DNA of 40,427 nt, taken from positions 1-40,427 of the IMG/VR virus record IMGVR_UViG_3300023174_000324. One strand, written 5' to 3'. This document shows, piece by piece, positions 32,728 to 38,571 of the stretch; within the stretch, counting starts at the first letter, position 1; the number at the start of each line of letters is the position of its first letter. The notes under the pieces are model-generated. The model saw only the letters and a list, made by a program, of their open reading frames with translations, ran no database searches and was not told the origin of the DNA. The position numbers were made by a program, and so were the translations under genes. The DNA is from a virus.

Positions 32728-33040
32728 AGATAAAGACCATTTTAAATATGGTGTAAATGAGTGGACAGGAGAACCAAATAAACCTGTTTTTTATACACCA
32801 GAGATGGCAAAAAGAATTAGAGATATTAAAAAGCCCGATATTCATTTACAAATGGATATAGTTAGGTACCCAGATTTTTTAACAATAAGACTATATGAAG
32901 ATAATTTTTTACAATACGAAGGTATTAAAAAAGAAATGGTAATTGATTACGTTGGAAAAGTTAAAAAGTTAATCGAATCTTACGGAGTAAGGTGCGAATT
33001 AGAGGGGGTACCAAGTGCGAGAATACTACGAAATAATTAA
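32711..33040 (+). CDS. hypothetical protein after whiB
   Basis: The ATG at 32711 is preferred (109 residues), giving a 17-base overlap with whiB; an in-frame codon at 32651 lies deep inside whiB. The second half has strands and a helix (MDIVRYPDFLTIRLYEDNFLQYEG, then VIDYVGKVKKLIESYG). No family recognised. Confidence 0.6.
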   Translation: MEFINKDKDHFKYGVNEWTGEPNKPVFYTPEMAKRIRDIKKPDIHLQMDIVRYPDFLTIRLYEDNFLQYEGIKKEMVIDYVGKVKKLIESYGVRCELEGVPSARILRNN

Positions 33041-33212
33041 GATCGTGTTCATTCATGCTGAAAGAGTATATGGCTCAGTAGAAAGCTTGGGCCTATATGC
33101 ATCAAAAGTTAAATACCAAAAAGATGGTATTGAAATAGAAGAAGTGTTAGAAAATGATGAATTTACCATAATGGATGAAATTGTTTTTGAACACATAGAG
33201 GAATCTAATTAA
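33015..33212 (+). CDS. small acidic hypothetical protein
   Basis: The 65-residue protein starts with GTG at 33015 behind a GAGGGGG site (33002-33008). It overlaps the previous gene by 26 bases and ends in a TAATG overlap. No motif is seen beyond an acidic C-terminal half. Confidence 0.55.
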   Translation: MREYYEIIKIVFIHAERVYGSVESLGLYASKVKYQKDGIEIEEVLENDEFTIMDEIVFEHIEESN

Positions 33213-33448
33213 TGGAAAAAATACTATGTTACTCATGTAACAAGACTAAGAACAAGCTAAACGTAAGAAAATCAATTTTAATTCCAATTAACTTATTAAT
33301 GTGTGAGACATGCATATCATCTAAGTTTGAGCCTAGATGGGTAGTAATTTTAGCAGGCAGGCAATTAGGATCAGATGCAGTTAAAGAGTTTATTATTAAA
33401 AAGAAATATATAGGAAATGAAATTGCAGCCTCTGAACTGCTTGTTTAA
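33212..33448 (+). CDS. small zinc-ribbon protein
   Basis: The 78-residue protein has CYSC (Cys6, Cys9) and CETC (Cys31, Cys34), a complete small ribbon, then a helical tail (SDAVKEFIIKKKYIG). Starts in a TAATG overlap. Function unknown. Confidence 0.65.
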   Translation: MEKILCYSCNKTKNKLNVRKSILIPINLLMCETCISSKFEPRWVVILAGRQLGSDAVKEFIIKKKYIGNEIAASELLV

Positions 33449-33473
33449 TTAAGTATTAGCACTAAATTTAGGG

Positions 33474-33479
33474 TATAAT
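33474..33479 (+). promoter_or_regulatory. -10 element for the membrane coiled-coil gene
   Basis: TATAAT at 33474-33479 lies 9 bases before the ATG at 33489, so the leader would be about 3 bases. It is the one short-leader case in this region that departs from the six-base spacing. Confidence 0.5.
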
Positions 33480-33488
33480 TAAACTATT

Positions 33489-33788
33489 ATGACCCTGGAT
33501 GCCAACTCTGTAATTATTGTAATTATCGCTTCAATATTGAGCGGTATGGGAACAGCCTTGGTATCTGGCATCAAAGAATCTAAAAGAGAAAAAGCTAGGC
33601 TTGTTGAGCGTGAACAAGACTTGCTTAAAATGGATTTAAAAGATCTTGAAATTAAATTATATAAATTAGAAAAGGATTTATCAGAATGGCGAGATAAATA
33701 CTACAGTGCTTTGCAAGAGTTAATTGAAGTCAAGGCTGAGCTTGAAGAAACTTTAATTAAATTAACCCATATAGGCCTTCACGAATAG
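33489..33788 (+). CDS. membrane-anchored coiled-coil protein
   Basis: The 99-residue protein has one N-terminal span (VIIVIIASILSGMGTALVSGI, residues 8-27) and then a long charged coiled coil to the end (LEIKLYKLEKDLSEW, ELIEVKAELEETLIKL). This topology is that of spanin-like or superinfection-exclusion proteins, but in an actinobacterial host without a classical outer membrane a spanin is uncertain. Confidence 0.65.
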   Translation: MTLDANSVIIVIIASILSGMGTALVSGIKESKREKARLVEREQDLLKMDLKDLEIKLYKLEKDLSEWRDKYYSALQELIEVKAELEETLIKLTHIGLHE

Positions 33789-33814
33789 ACTTTCGAATTT
33801 ATATTTAGTATACT
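33786..33814 (+). promoter_or_regulatory. promoter for the Ntn hydrolase (leaderless)
   Basis: TATACT (33809-33814) has a weak TAGACT -35 (33786-33791) at 17 bases. Six bases separate it from the ATG at 33821. Confidence 0.6.
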
Positions 33815-33820
33815 AGGATT

Positions 33821-34378
33821 ATGACCTGTATAGTAGCAATAGCTCAAAATGGTGTAGTCTATATGGCATCAGATCATGCCGCCTCAGATGATAAAACTGG
33901 TTGGATACTTGCTAGAAAAGAACCTAAAGTATTTAAAGTAGGACAATATGGAATTGCATTTACAGATTCATTTCGAATGGGACAAATTCTTCAATATTCA
34001 TGGACCCCACCAAAATATACTCCAACAAAAACTAACTCAGGATTAGATAAATTTATGAGAACTAAATTTATTGATTCTGTAAAGCAAGCATTTAAAGATA
34101 ACGGATATGGCTCTATTGGATCTTCATCAGAAGAAGACACAGGCGGAATTTTTATAGTTGGTGTATGCGGAAGAGTTTTTACAATTGATGAAGACTTTCA
34201 CGTAGGTGAAAATATTGTAAACTATATGGCGGAAGGAAGCGGCGGACAGATAGCCCTTGGTGCTTTATACGCTACAAAAAATCAAAAGAATCCACGCTTA
34301 CGCTTAAAAGCAGCATTAGAAGCAGCATCAGAATTTAATATGAGTGTATCTGCCCCCTATACATATATCCAAGTATAA
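33821..34378 (+). CDS. HslV/proteasome-beta-like Ntn hydrolase
   Basis: The 185-residue protein begins MTCIVAIAQNG. After removal of Met, Thr1 would be the nucleophile, and Asp17 (VYMASD) falls exactly at the catalytic position of HslV and proteasome beta subunits. A lysine in EPKVFKV (35 of the mature form) aligns with catalytic Lys33, given a two-residue insertion. GSGGQIALGALYA (about 145-157) is the conserved late motif. No propeptide is present, as in HslV. Family members are barrel proteases fed by an ATPase ring; no HslU or Mpa is encoded here, so a host unfoldase or independent peptidase action is needed. Confidence 0.85.
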   Translation: MTCIVAIAQNGVVYMASDHAASDDKTGWILARKEPKVFKVGQYGIAFTDSFRMGQILQYSWTPPKYTPTKTNSGLDKFMRTKFIDSVKQAFKDNGYGSIGSSSEEDTGGIFIVGVCGRVFTIDEDFHVGENIVNYMAEGSGGQIALGALYATKNQKNPRLRLKAALEAASEFNMSVSAPYTYIQV

Positions 34379-34386
34379 GGTATAAT
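34358..34386 (+). promoter_or_regulatory. promoter for the membrane zinc-ribbon gene (leaderless)
   Basis: TATAAT (34381-34386) has a weak TATACA -35 (34358-34363) at 17 bases. It begins 3 bases after the previous stop. Six bases then lead to the ATG at 34393. Confidence 0.6.
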
Positions 34387-34392
34387 AGAACT

Positions 34393-34746
34393 ATGAAGTG
34401 GCTCATAGTAATTATACTTGCATTAGTAGTATATCGCTGGGCATTAAAAATTAAAAAAAATGTAAATTTATTTTTAGAAAACTATGAAATTGCAATTATA
34501 GATAAAGAAGATGTAGAACGACAAGGAACACATACTGATGATATACTACAACTTCGTCCAGAAACATATGACAAGTCTATTGATTTAAGAGGCACTCCAA
34601 CGCACCTATGTCCATGTGGATCAAATATATGGAGTCTTAAGGTTATTTTTGAAGATTTTGAAATTGCCACATACTTCCTAGATATGGAATGTGTCAGTTG
34701 TGGTAGTGTTGCTACGGCACCTACCCCCGTAGATAGAAAGGAATAA
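34393..34746 (+). CDS. membrane-anchored zinc-ribbon protein
   Basis: The 117-residue protein has an N-terminal span (WLIVIILALVVYRWAL, residues 3-18) and a soluble domain with CPC (Cys73, Cys75) and CVSC (Cys100, Cys103), a likely zinc site. The domain would face the cytoplasm or the exterior depending on the basic KIKK stretch after the span, which favours a cytoplasmic domain. No family recognised. Confidence 0.65.
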   Translation: MKWLIVIILALVVYRWALKIKKNVNLFLENYEIAIIDKEDVERQGTHTDDILQLRPETYDKSIDLRGTPTHLCPCGSNIWSLKVIFEDFEIATYFLDMECVSCGSVATAPTPVDRKE

Positions 34747-34748
34747 AT

Positions 34749-34928
34749 ATGAGAAAATCTGAAAGACTAAGGTTGCTAGAAATGCAAGTAGTTAGACTTG
34801 AAATGTTAGTTGAACTGTATACACAAACCTTAACTAATCTATTAGAATCTCAGGGTATGCAATCGCCTACCCAGTTGGATGCTGGCAAATGGTATCAAGC
34901 TAAATTAAATAAACTAGACAACGAATAG
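34749..34928 (+). CDS. small coiled-coil protein
   Basis: The 59-residue protein starts behind AAAGGA, 3 bases after the previous stop. Its first half is a heptad helix (ERLRLLEMQVVRLEMLVELYTQ), resembling the small coiled-coil protein at 7638 in style only. Function unknown. Confidence 0.65.
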   Translation: MRKSERLRLLEMQVVRLEMLVELYTQTLTNLLESQGMQSPTQLDAGKWYQAKLNKLDNE

Positions 34929-34930
34929 AC

Positions 34931-34960
34931 TATTGACAATCTGTCAATATTTAGTAGAAT
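34931..34960 (+). promoter_or_regulatory. promoter with palindrome over the -35 (leaderless)
   Basis: TTGACA (34933-34938) and TAGAAT (34955-34960) are 16 bases apart; six bases lead to the ATG at 34967. An 8-bp perfect inverted repeat covers the -35: TATTGACA (34931-34938) and TGTCAATA (34942-34949) around ATC. This is a strong operator candidate. Confidence 0.7.
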
Positions 34961-34966
34961 AATACT

Positions 34967-35185
34967 ATGGATAATAAATTAACAGTTCTTGAAGAAATAA
35001 TTAAAGAAATTGGTGAAGAGTTATATCAAAAGTGGTATAACGGTCTTGCAATTGAAGATAGAACAGAAGAAACTTCAAAAGCAATGTCAACAAATGCTGG
35101 AGAAACTGCAGTATGGGTTATTCAAACATTTATGAATAAGTTTAATGCAGCAGCAGAAGAATTAAAGCCTAATGATAGTAACTGA
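34967..35185 (+). CDS. hypothetical protein before thioredoxin
   Basis: The 72-residue acidic helical protein (LTVLEEIIKEIGEELYQKW, AVWVIQTFMNKFNAAAEEL) overlaps thioredoxin by 14 bases and is controlled by a promoter with an operator-like palindrome. No family recognised. Confidence 0.65.
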   Translation: MDNKLTVLEEIIKEIGEELYQKWYNGLAIEDRTEETSKAMSTNAGETAVWVIQTFMNKFNAAAEELKPNDSN

Positions 35186-35474
35186 TGAAAGCTTTAATGA
35201 AGTTATTACATCTAATGGTTTAGTTCTTATAGATTTTTGGGCGGAATGGTGTGGACCTTGTAAAAAAGTATCGCCAATTTTAGACGAGATATCAAAAGAA
35301 CATGGAATACTTGTTGGTAAATTAAATATTGATGATAATCCATTAAAAACTGTTGAATATTCAGTATCTTCTATACCTACTATGATTTTATTTGAAGATG
35401 GTGTTGCAATTAAAACAATTATTGGAGCAAAACCAAAGCATAAAATGCTTGAGGAGTTGTCAGAATGGTTTTAG
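35172..35474 (+). CDS. trxA: thioredoxin
   Basis: The 100-residue protein has the complete fold order with the redox-active WCGPC (Cys27, Cys30), the VLIDFWAEW strand, the SIPTMILFEDG cis-proline segment (near 68-78) and a C-terminal helix. It is a cytoplasmic dithiol reductant that could feed ribonucleotide reductase or act as a processivity partner, as host thioredoxin does for T7 polymerase. It overlaps both neighbours. Confidence 0.95.
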   Translation: MIVTDESFNEVITSNGLVLIDFWAEWCGPCKKVSPILDEISKEHGILVGKLNIDDNPLKTVEYSVSSIPTMILFEDGVAIKTIIGAKPKHKMLEELSEWF

Positions 35475-35665
35475 AATTTAATTCAGAAGATTCTAATCAT
35501 TTGGAGTTTGAGATATGGCTTAAAAATGGTTATGATCGTGGGTGGGTATCAGATGTATTTTGTGATACTCATGACGGCCCACCAATGTCAGATGCAGAAA
35601 TGCAAGAATGGGAAGAAGGCGGAGACCCATGTTCGTTTCATGTAAAAATACATGAATTACACTAA
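35465..35665 (+). CDS. small acidic hypothetical protein
   Basis: The 66-residue protein is rich in Asp, Glu and Trp (MSDAEMQEWEEGGDPC) with Cys33, Cys56 and histidines. It overlaps thioredoxin by 10 bases. It could be a redox partner, but no family is recognised. Confidence 0.6.
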   Translation: MVLEFNSEDSNHLEFEIWLKNGYDRGWVSDVFCDTHDGPPMSDAEMQEWEEGGDPCSFHVKIHELH

Positions 35666-35688
35666 GTTTCTGATTTATTTTAAATCAG
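35658..35688 (+). promoter_or_regulatory. possible weak promoter with 5' stem-loop
   Basis: TACACT (35658-35663) is a possible -10. CTGATTT (35670-35676) and AAATCAG (35682-35688) form a stem whose first base is the predicted start. No -35 is clear. The hairpin precedes AAGGAG of the surface-protein gene. It might instead be a weak terminator for the previous unit. Confidence 0.4.
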
Positions 35689-35706
35689 ATTTAAATAAGG
35701 AGAATA

Positions 35707-36765
35707 ATGAATTCATTTAAGAAAATCTCAATTGCTATCGCTGCAGCCCTAGCATTTGTTGGAATTTCTGTAGCACCATCTTCGGCAGCACCACTTGCCG
35801 TTACGGTTGCATCAGTTAATAACACAACAACTTACGCAGCACCCGCAACAGTTGCAGTACCATCGGCAAACCAGATCACATCTGGAACATCTTTGTCTAT
35901 TGTAGCAACAGCAGATACTGGAACAACAGTATCTTTTACTGCATCATCAACAGTTAAGTTGGTTACAGCACTAAATACAACATCTCCAGCAACAGTAACA
36001 ACTGCTTCTGGGACATCTTCATACACAGCAACATCTGCTGGTACAGCTATTACTGTTTATGCATATACAACTTCAGCAACAGTTGGATCAGTAACTGTTG
36101 TAAATGGTGCGTATTCAACAATTGTTTATATTCAAGGAACAGCAGGTCCAGCATATAATGTTGCACTTTCAGTACCTTCTGCAACAGCAGTTGGAACTGT
36201 TCCAACAATTACAGCATTGGCTACAGATGTATTTGGAAATCCAGTTGCCTCAGAGCCCATTATGGTTACTTTAGTTGGAACAGCATTTGCTGATTCTTCT
36301 ATTACAAAAACGCTCACAACCTCAGCAGTTACATCTGCAGTAGGTGTAACTCCAGTAACAGTGTTTGGTTCTAAAACAGAAGCACTTGCTACAGCAGTTA
36401 CGGGAGAAATAACAGTAGTTGCAACTGGAGCTAATTCAGCAACAGCAGTAACAGGTCTTGCTGCTCCAGTTAAGTCAGCAATTTCTAAGTTCACAGTATC
36501 TGATCTTGCTGGTCAGATTGCTTTGCTTAAGGCAGAACTAGCATCAGAAAAGTCTGGTCGTGCAACAGATAAGGTTGCAGCAGATAAAGCACTTTCAGAT
36601 GCAAAGATTGCATCAGATAAAGCAATTGCAGATGCAAAGGCAACATCTGTAACAATTCAAGCAGCAGCAGATCTTGCTAAGGCTACTTACATTGCAGAGT
36701 ATAATGCTTTAGCAAAGAAGTGGAATACAAAGAATCCAAAGGCTAAAGTATCATTAAAGAAGTAA
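35707..36765 (+). CDS. secreted Ig-like surface protein
   Basis: The 352-residue protein has a textbook Sec signal peptide (MNSFKKISIAIAAALAFVGI, cleavage likely after APSSAA near 28). The mature part is Ala/Thr/Val/Ser-rich and beta-stranded, with a bacterial Ig-like (Big1-type) segment near 158-250 (PTITALATDVFGNPVASEPIMVTL), then a coiled-coil stretch (about 267-325) and a basic tail (KKWNTKNPKAKVSLKK). Composition and signal peptide look like actinobacterial surface proteins and unlike the phage genes around it. It starts behind AAGGAG and has a strong terminator after it. It may coat the infected cell, or decorate virions if exported first. Confidence 0.75.
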   Translation: MNSFKKISIAIAAALAFVGISVAPSSAAPLAVTVASVNNTTTYAAPATVAVPSANQITSGTSLSIVATADTGTTVSFTASSTVKLVTALNTTSPATVTTASGTSSYTATSAGTAITVYAYTTSATVGSVTVVNGAYSTIVYIQGTAGPAYNVALSVPSATAVGTVPTITALATDVFGNPVASEPIMVTLVGTAFADSSITKTLTTSAVTSAVGVTPVTVFGSKTEALATAVTGEITVVATGANSATAVTGLAAPVKSAISKFTVSDLAGQIALLKAELASEKSGRATDKVAADKALSDAKIASDKAIADAKATSVTIQAAADLAKATYIAEYNALAKKWNTKNPKAKVSLKK

Positions 36766-36780
36766 TTCTTTAAATTAAAA

Positions 36781-36809
36781 GGGGCAGGACTAAAAGTCTT
36801 GCCCCTTTA
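36781..36809 (+). terminator. rho-independent terminator
   Basis: GGGGCAGGACT (36781-36791) and AGTCTTGCCCC (36795-36805) form an 11-bp stem with one G-T pair and a 3-base loop, followed by TTTATCTT. It isolates the surface-protein gene from those downstream. Confidence 0.88.
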
Positions 36810-36818
36810 TCTTATAAA

Positions 36819-36827
36819 TGATAGAAT
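36819..36827 (+). promoter_or_regulatory. extended -10 promoter (leaderless)
   Basis: TGA-TAGAAT (hexamer 36822-36827) lies six bases before the ATG at 36834, directly after the terminator. Confidence 0.6.
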
Positions 36828-36833
36828 GAGTTT

Positions 36834-36977
36834 ATGGATAATCTTACAGAGTACTTACATGAAAAACATAGAAAAAAGATTGCGGATGAAATAAGATATT
36901 TAGAATTGCCTCCAGAGTGGAGACCACACGAAGTTATAAGATATATAGTTAGGATAATAGAAAAAAACAATGGGTAA
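36834..36977 (+). CDS. small charged protein
   Basis: The 47-residue protein is helical and highly charged (LHEKHRKKIADEIRYLELPPEW, then VIRYIVRIIEK). It overlaps the next start by 8 bases. Function unknown. Confidence 0.6.
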   Translation: MDNLTEYLHEKHRKKIADEIRYLELPPEWRPHEVIRYIVRIIEKNNG

Positions 36978-37113
36978 ACACCACGATAAAATTAAAAAAG
37001 CATTAGAACAAAGAATTGCAGCAACTCCAAACGGTGCAGGGTATAAAAAACCTGGCTCAATGAATAAAAAAAAGACAGGATACCGTGGCCAAACAGCCAA
37101 AGGATCTAAATAA
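36970..37113 (+). CDS. small basic protein
   Basis: This 47-residue, Lys/Gly-rich protein (MNKKKTGYRGQTAKGSK at the end) may bind nucleic acid or be a small virion component. It ends in a TAATG overlap. No family recognised. Confidence 0.6.
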   Translation: MGKHHDKIKKALEQRIAATPNGAGYKKPGSMNKKKTGYRGQTAKGSK

Positions 37114-37235
37114 TGTTTGGTGAAATTTGTGAATGGGGTGAATGTAAAAATAAATCTACCAGAATAGCCGCTAAGCCAGAAGGCGGCATAATAGATATTT
37201 GCGACCATTGCTGGCATCAATATTATAGATCCTAA
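37113..37235 (+). CDS. tiny zinc-finger-like protein
   Basis: The 40-residue protein has Cys6, Cys11, Cys30 and Cys33 (ICEWGEC, CDHCWH), a miniature metal site. It starts in a TAATG overlap. Function unknown. Confidence 0.6.
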   Translation: MFGEICEWGECKNKSTRIAAKPEGGIIDICDHCWHQYYRS

Positions 37236-37244
37236 TCAACTAAA

Positions 37245-37284
37245 TGCTATAATAGACTCATAGATGGATTTCTAGACCCATCTA
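37245..37284 (+). promoter_or_regulatory. extended -10 promoter with stem-loop at the start site
   Basis: TGC-TATAAT (hexamer 37248-37253) predicts a start at about 37260. TAGATGG (37261-37267) and CCATCTA (37278-37284) form a 7-bp stem beginning at the second transcribed base. The leader then carries AGGAG for the gene at 37309. Confidence 0.65.
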
Positions 37285-37308
37285 AATACAACCTATAGGA
37301 GTAATAAA

Positions 37309-37527
37309 ATGACAGACGGAATTAACTTGGACGGTTTCTCAGCAAATCGAAATCCAGCGGGAACAAATGATATTAATGCATCAGGTGACTATTCACCAGC
37401 AACAGGATCATTTCCTGCAGCACAGGATATGTCTTCACAAGGAAATGCAGGATTAAATGGAGAAGGATCTTCAGGATCACTTCCAATTTCAGGTCCAGAT
37501 GAGTCAGACATGATTGGAATGAATTAA
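37309..37527 (+). CDS. disordered Gly/Ser/Asn-rich protein
   Basis: The 72-residue acidic protein has almost no hydrophobic core (NASGDYSPATGSFPAAQDMS) and is predicted disordered. It starts behind ATAGGAG (37295-37301). It leads the group of tiny cysteine-motif genes. Function unknown. Confidence 0.6.
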   Translation: MTDGINLDGFSANRNPAGTNDINASGDYSPATGSFPAAQDMSSQGNAGLNGEGSSGSLPISGPDESDMIGMN

Positions 37528-37529
37528 TA

Positions 37530-37661
37530 ATGTGTGATATGTGTGGTTGTGGCAGCCAAGACTTTATGGGAGTTTCAATGAAACGTCCTGAAGATATGAC
37601 ATTGATGATGGGTCAAGCAGATATTAATGTTGTTAATGAAAATAATAAGGAGAACATGTAA
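37530..37661 (+). CDS. tiny MCxxCGCG protein (copy 1)
   Basis: The 43-residue protein opens MCDMCGCG, with Cys2, Cys5 and Cys7 at the very N-terminus, and then is Met-rich and disordered. It starts 3 bases after the previous stop. A nearly identical opening occurs in the next gene, so the two look like paralogues. Confidence 0.65.
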   Translation: MCDMCGCGSQDFMGVSMKRPEDMTLMMGQADINVVNENNKENM

Positions 37662-37663
37662 TT

Positions 37664-37813
37664 ATGTGTGACGTATGCGGATGTGGAGCTTTAGGAAGCT
37701 CAACTGGTATTGTTCCAGTTACAATTACAGATGTTTCAAGAGATGGTGAATCAGGTCTAACTTTAGACATGACTTCAACACCAGAGCAGACAAGACAATT
37801 CATTAATGAGTAA
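37664..37813 (+). CDS. tiny MCxxCGCG protein (copy 2)
   Basis: The 49-residue protein opens MCDVCGCG. After the cysteine head it has a short strand-rich middle (GIVPVTITDVS) and an acidic tail. Behind AAGGAG (37646-37651). The next gene starts inside its last codons. Confidence 0.65.
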   Translation: MCDVCGCGALGSSTGIVPVTITDVSRDGESGLTLDMTSTPEQTRQFINE

Positions 37814-38018
37814 TTTTACAAAAGATGATGGTACTGGAATGACGCCACCACCAGCAGCAGGATCTGCTTCTGGTGCGGTAACAAGTCGTGAAGCTACAAG
37901 AAAATATCCAAAGCAAGGTGTTAAGCCAAGAATGAAGATAGATATAAATAGTCACGGTATACGTAGAGAAACTTCTTTGGACCCAAAACCTAAGAAGACA
38001 AGACCAAAGAAGGTCTAA
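37806..38018 (+). CDS. small basic proline/lysine-rich protein
   Basis: The 70-residue protein starts in an 8-base overlap. It begins with a Gly/Pro/Ala linker (GMTPPPAAGSASG) and ends strongly basic (DPKPKKTRPKKV), suggesting nucleic-acid binding. Function unknown. Confidence 0.6.
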   Translation: MSNFTKDDGTGMTPPPAAGSASGAVTSREATRKYPKQGVKPRMKIDINSHGIRRETSLDPKPKKTRPKKV

Positions 38019-38029
38019 CTATATATTGA

Positions 38030-38060
38030 ATATGGCCCCGTAACTGGGGCTATATTTATT
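38030..38060 (+). terminator. rho-independent terminator
   Basis: ATATGGCCCC and GGGGCTATAT pair around the loop GTAACT (38040-38045), with CCCC at 38036-38039 and GGGG at 38046-38049, followed by TTTATTT. The core stem and loop nearly repeat the hairpin at 29088-29101. Confidence 0.75.
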
Positions 38061-38071
38061 TAAGGATAATT

Positions 38072-38158
38072 ATGTGTAAAGAATGCGGGAACTGTTCAAA
38101 AGAACATTCAAGAACTATAGATGATGCTATAGATGAAACTCTTGACTCTCCCATATAA
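38072..38158 (+). CDS. tiny MCxxCGxC protein (copy 3)
   Basis: The 28-residue product opens MCKECGNC, with cysteines at 2, 5 and 8, and has an acidic tail (DDAIDETLDS). It follows AAGGA. Alone this would be too short to trust; the shared head with the genes at 37530 and 37664 supports it. The next promoter's -35 lies inside it. Confidence 0.5.
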   Translation: MCKECGNCSKEHSRTIDDAIDETLDSPI

Positions 38159-38170
38159 ATATTATATAAT
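38142..38170 (+). promoter_or_regulatory. consensus promoter (leaderless)
   Basis: TTGACT (38142-38147) and TATAAT (38165-38170) are 17 bases apart, and six bases lead to the ATG at 38177. Confidence 0.75.
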
Positions 38171-38176
38171 TAAAGA

Positions 38177-38281
38177 ATGAAAGAGCCTAAGATAATGAAG
38201 ATGGATTGGCGGTCATTAGGATATTGGCCAGTATATAAAGATGGAAAGCTTACATGGGAAAAGGATCCAGAAAATGATTGA
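38177..38281 (+). CDS. tiny hypothetical protein
   Basis: The 34-residue aromatic protein (MDWRSLGYWPVYKDGKLTW) is supported by a consensus leaderless promoter and an 8-base overlap with the next gene. Function unknown. Confidence 0.55.
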   Translation: MKEPKIMKMDWRSLGYWPVYKDGKLTWEKDPEND

Positions 38282-38552
38282 TTGGTTAGTTAATAGAATT
38301 TTTAGGTGGGATCCACTTCGCAAAGCTATCTTTGATGAAGTAAGACTATATCAATCTATAGATAAAGCTATGTGGGAACATGATCGTCTATATCCAACTA
38401 ATCTAACTTGGTCCGAAGGAAATAGATGGTATGGTTGGACATATAACCCTCAACTAAAACGTTACTATTTTGACGATATTGGTAATGAATCCTTAATGGG
38501 TCTATGGGAAGATCAATGGCTTAAAGAAGCTGATGAAGGTCTTTTAAAATAG
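38274..38552 (+). CDS. hypothetical aromatic-rich protein
   Basis: The start at 38274 (92 residues) gives an 8-base overlap and is preferred over an upstream in-frame ATG at 38241. The protein is Trp/Tyr-rich (WSEGNRWYGWTYNPQLKRYYF), like small phage proteins with a compact beta core. Function unknown. Confidence 0.6.
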   Translation: MIDWLVNRIFRWDPLRKAIFDEVRLYQSIDKAMWEHDRLYPTNLTWSEGNRWYGWTYNPQLKRYYFDDIGNESLMGLWEDQWLKEADEGLLK

Positions 38553-38556
38553 TAAA

Positions 38557-38565
38557 TGCTATAAT
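38557..38565 (+). promoter_or_regulatory. extended -10 promoter (leaderless)
   Basis: TGC-TATAAT (hexamer 38560-38565) lies six bases before the ATG at 38572. No -35 is evident. Confidence 0.65.
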
Positions 38566-38571
38566 AGACTA

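Noticed and set aside
38030-38060. Second riboswitch-like leader before the 38072 gene
   Set aside because: The hairpin is followed by a TTTATTT tract and lies just after a gene end, so a terminator is the simpler reading.
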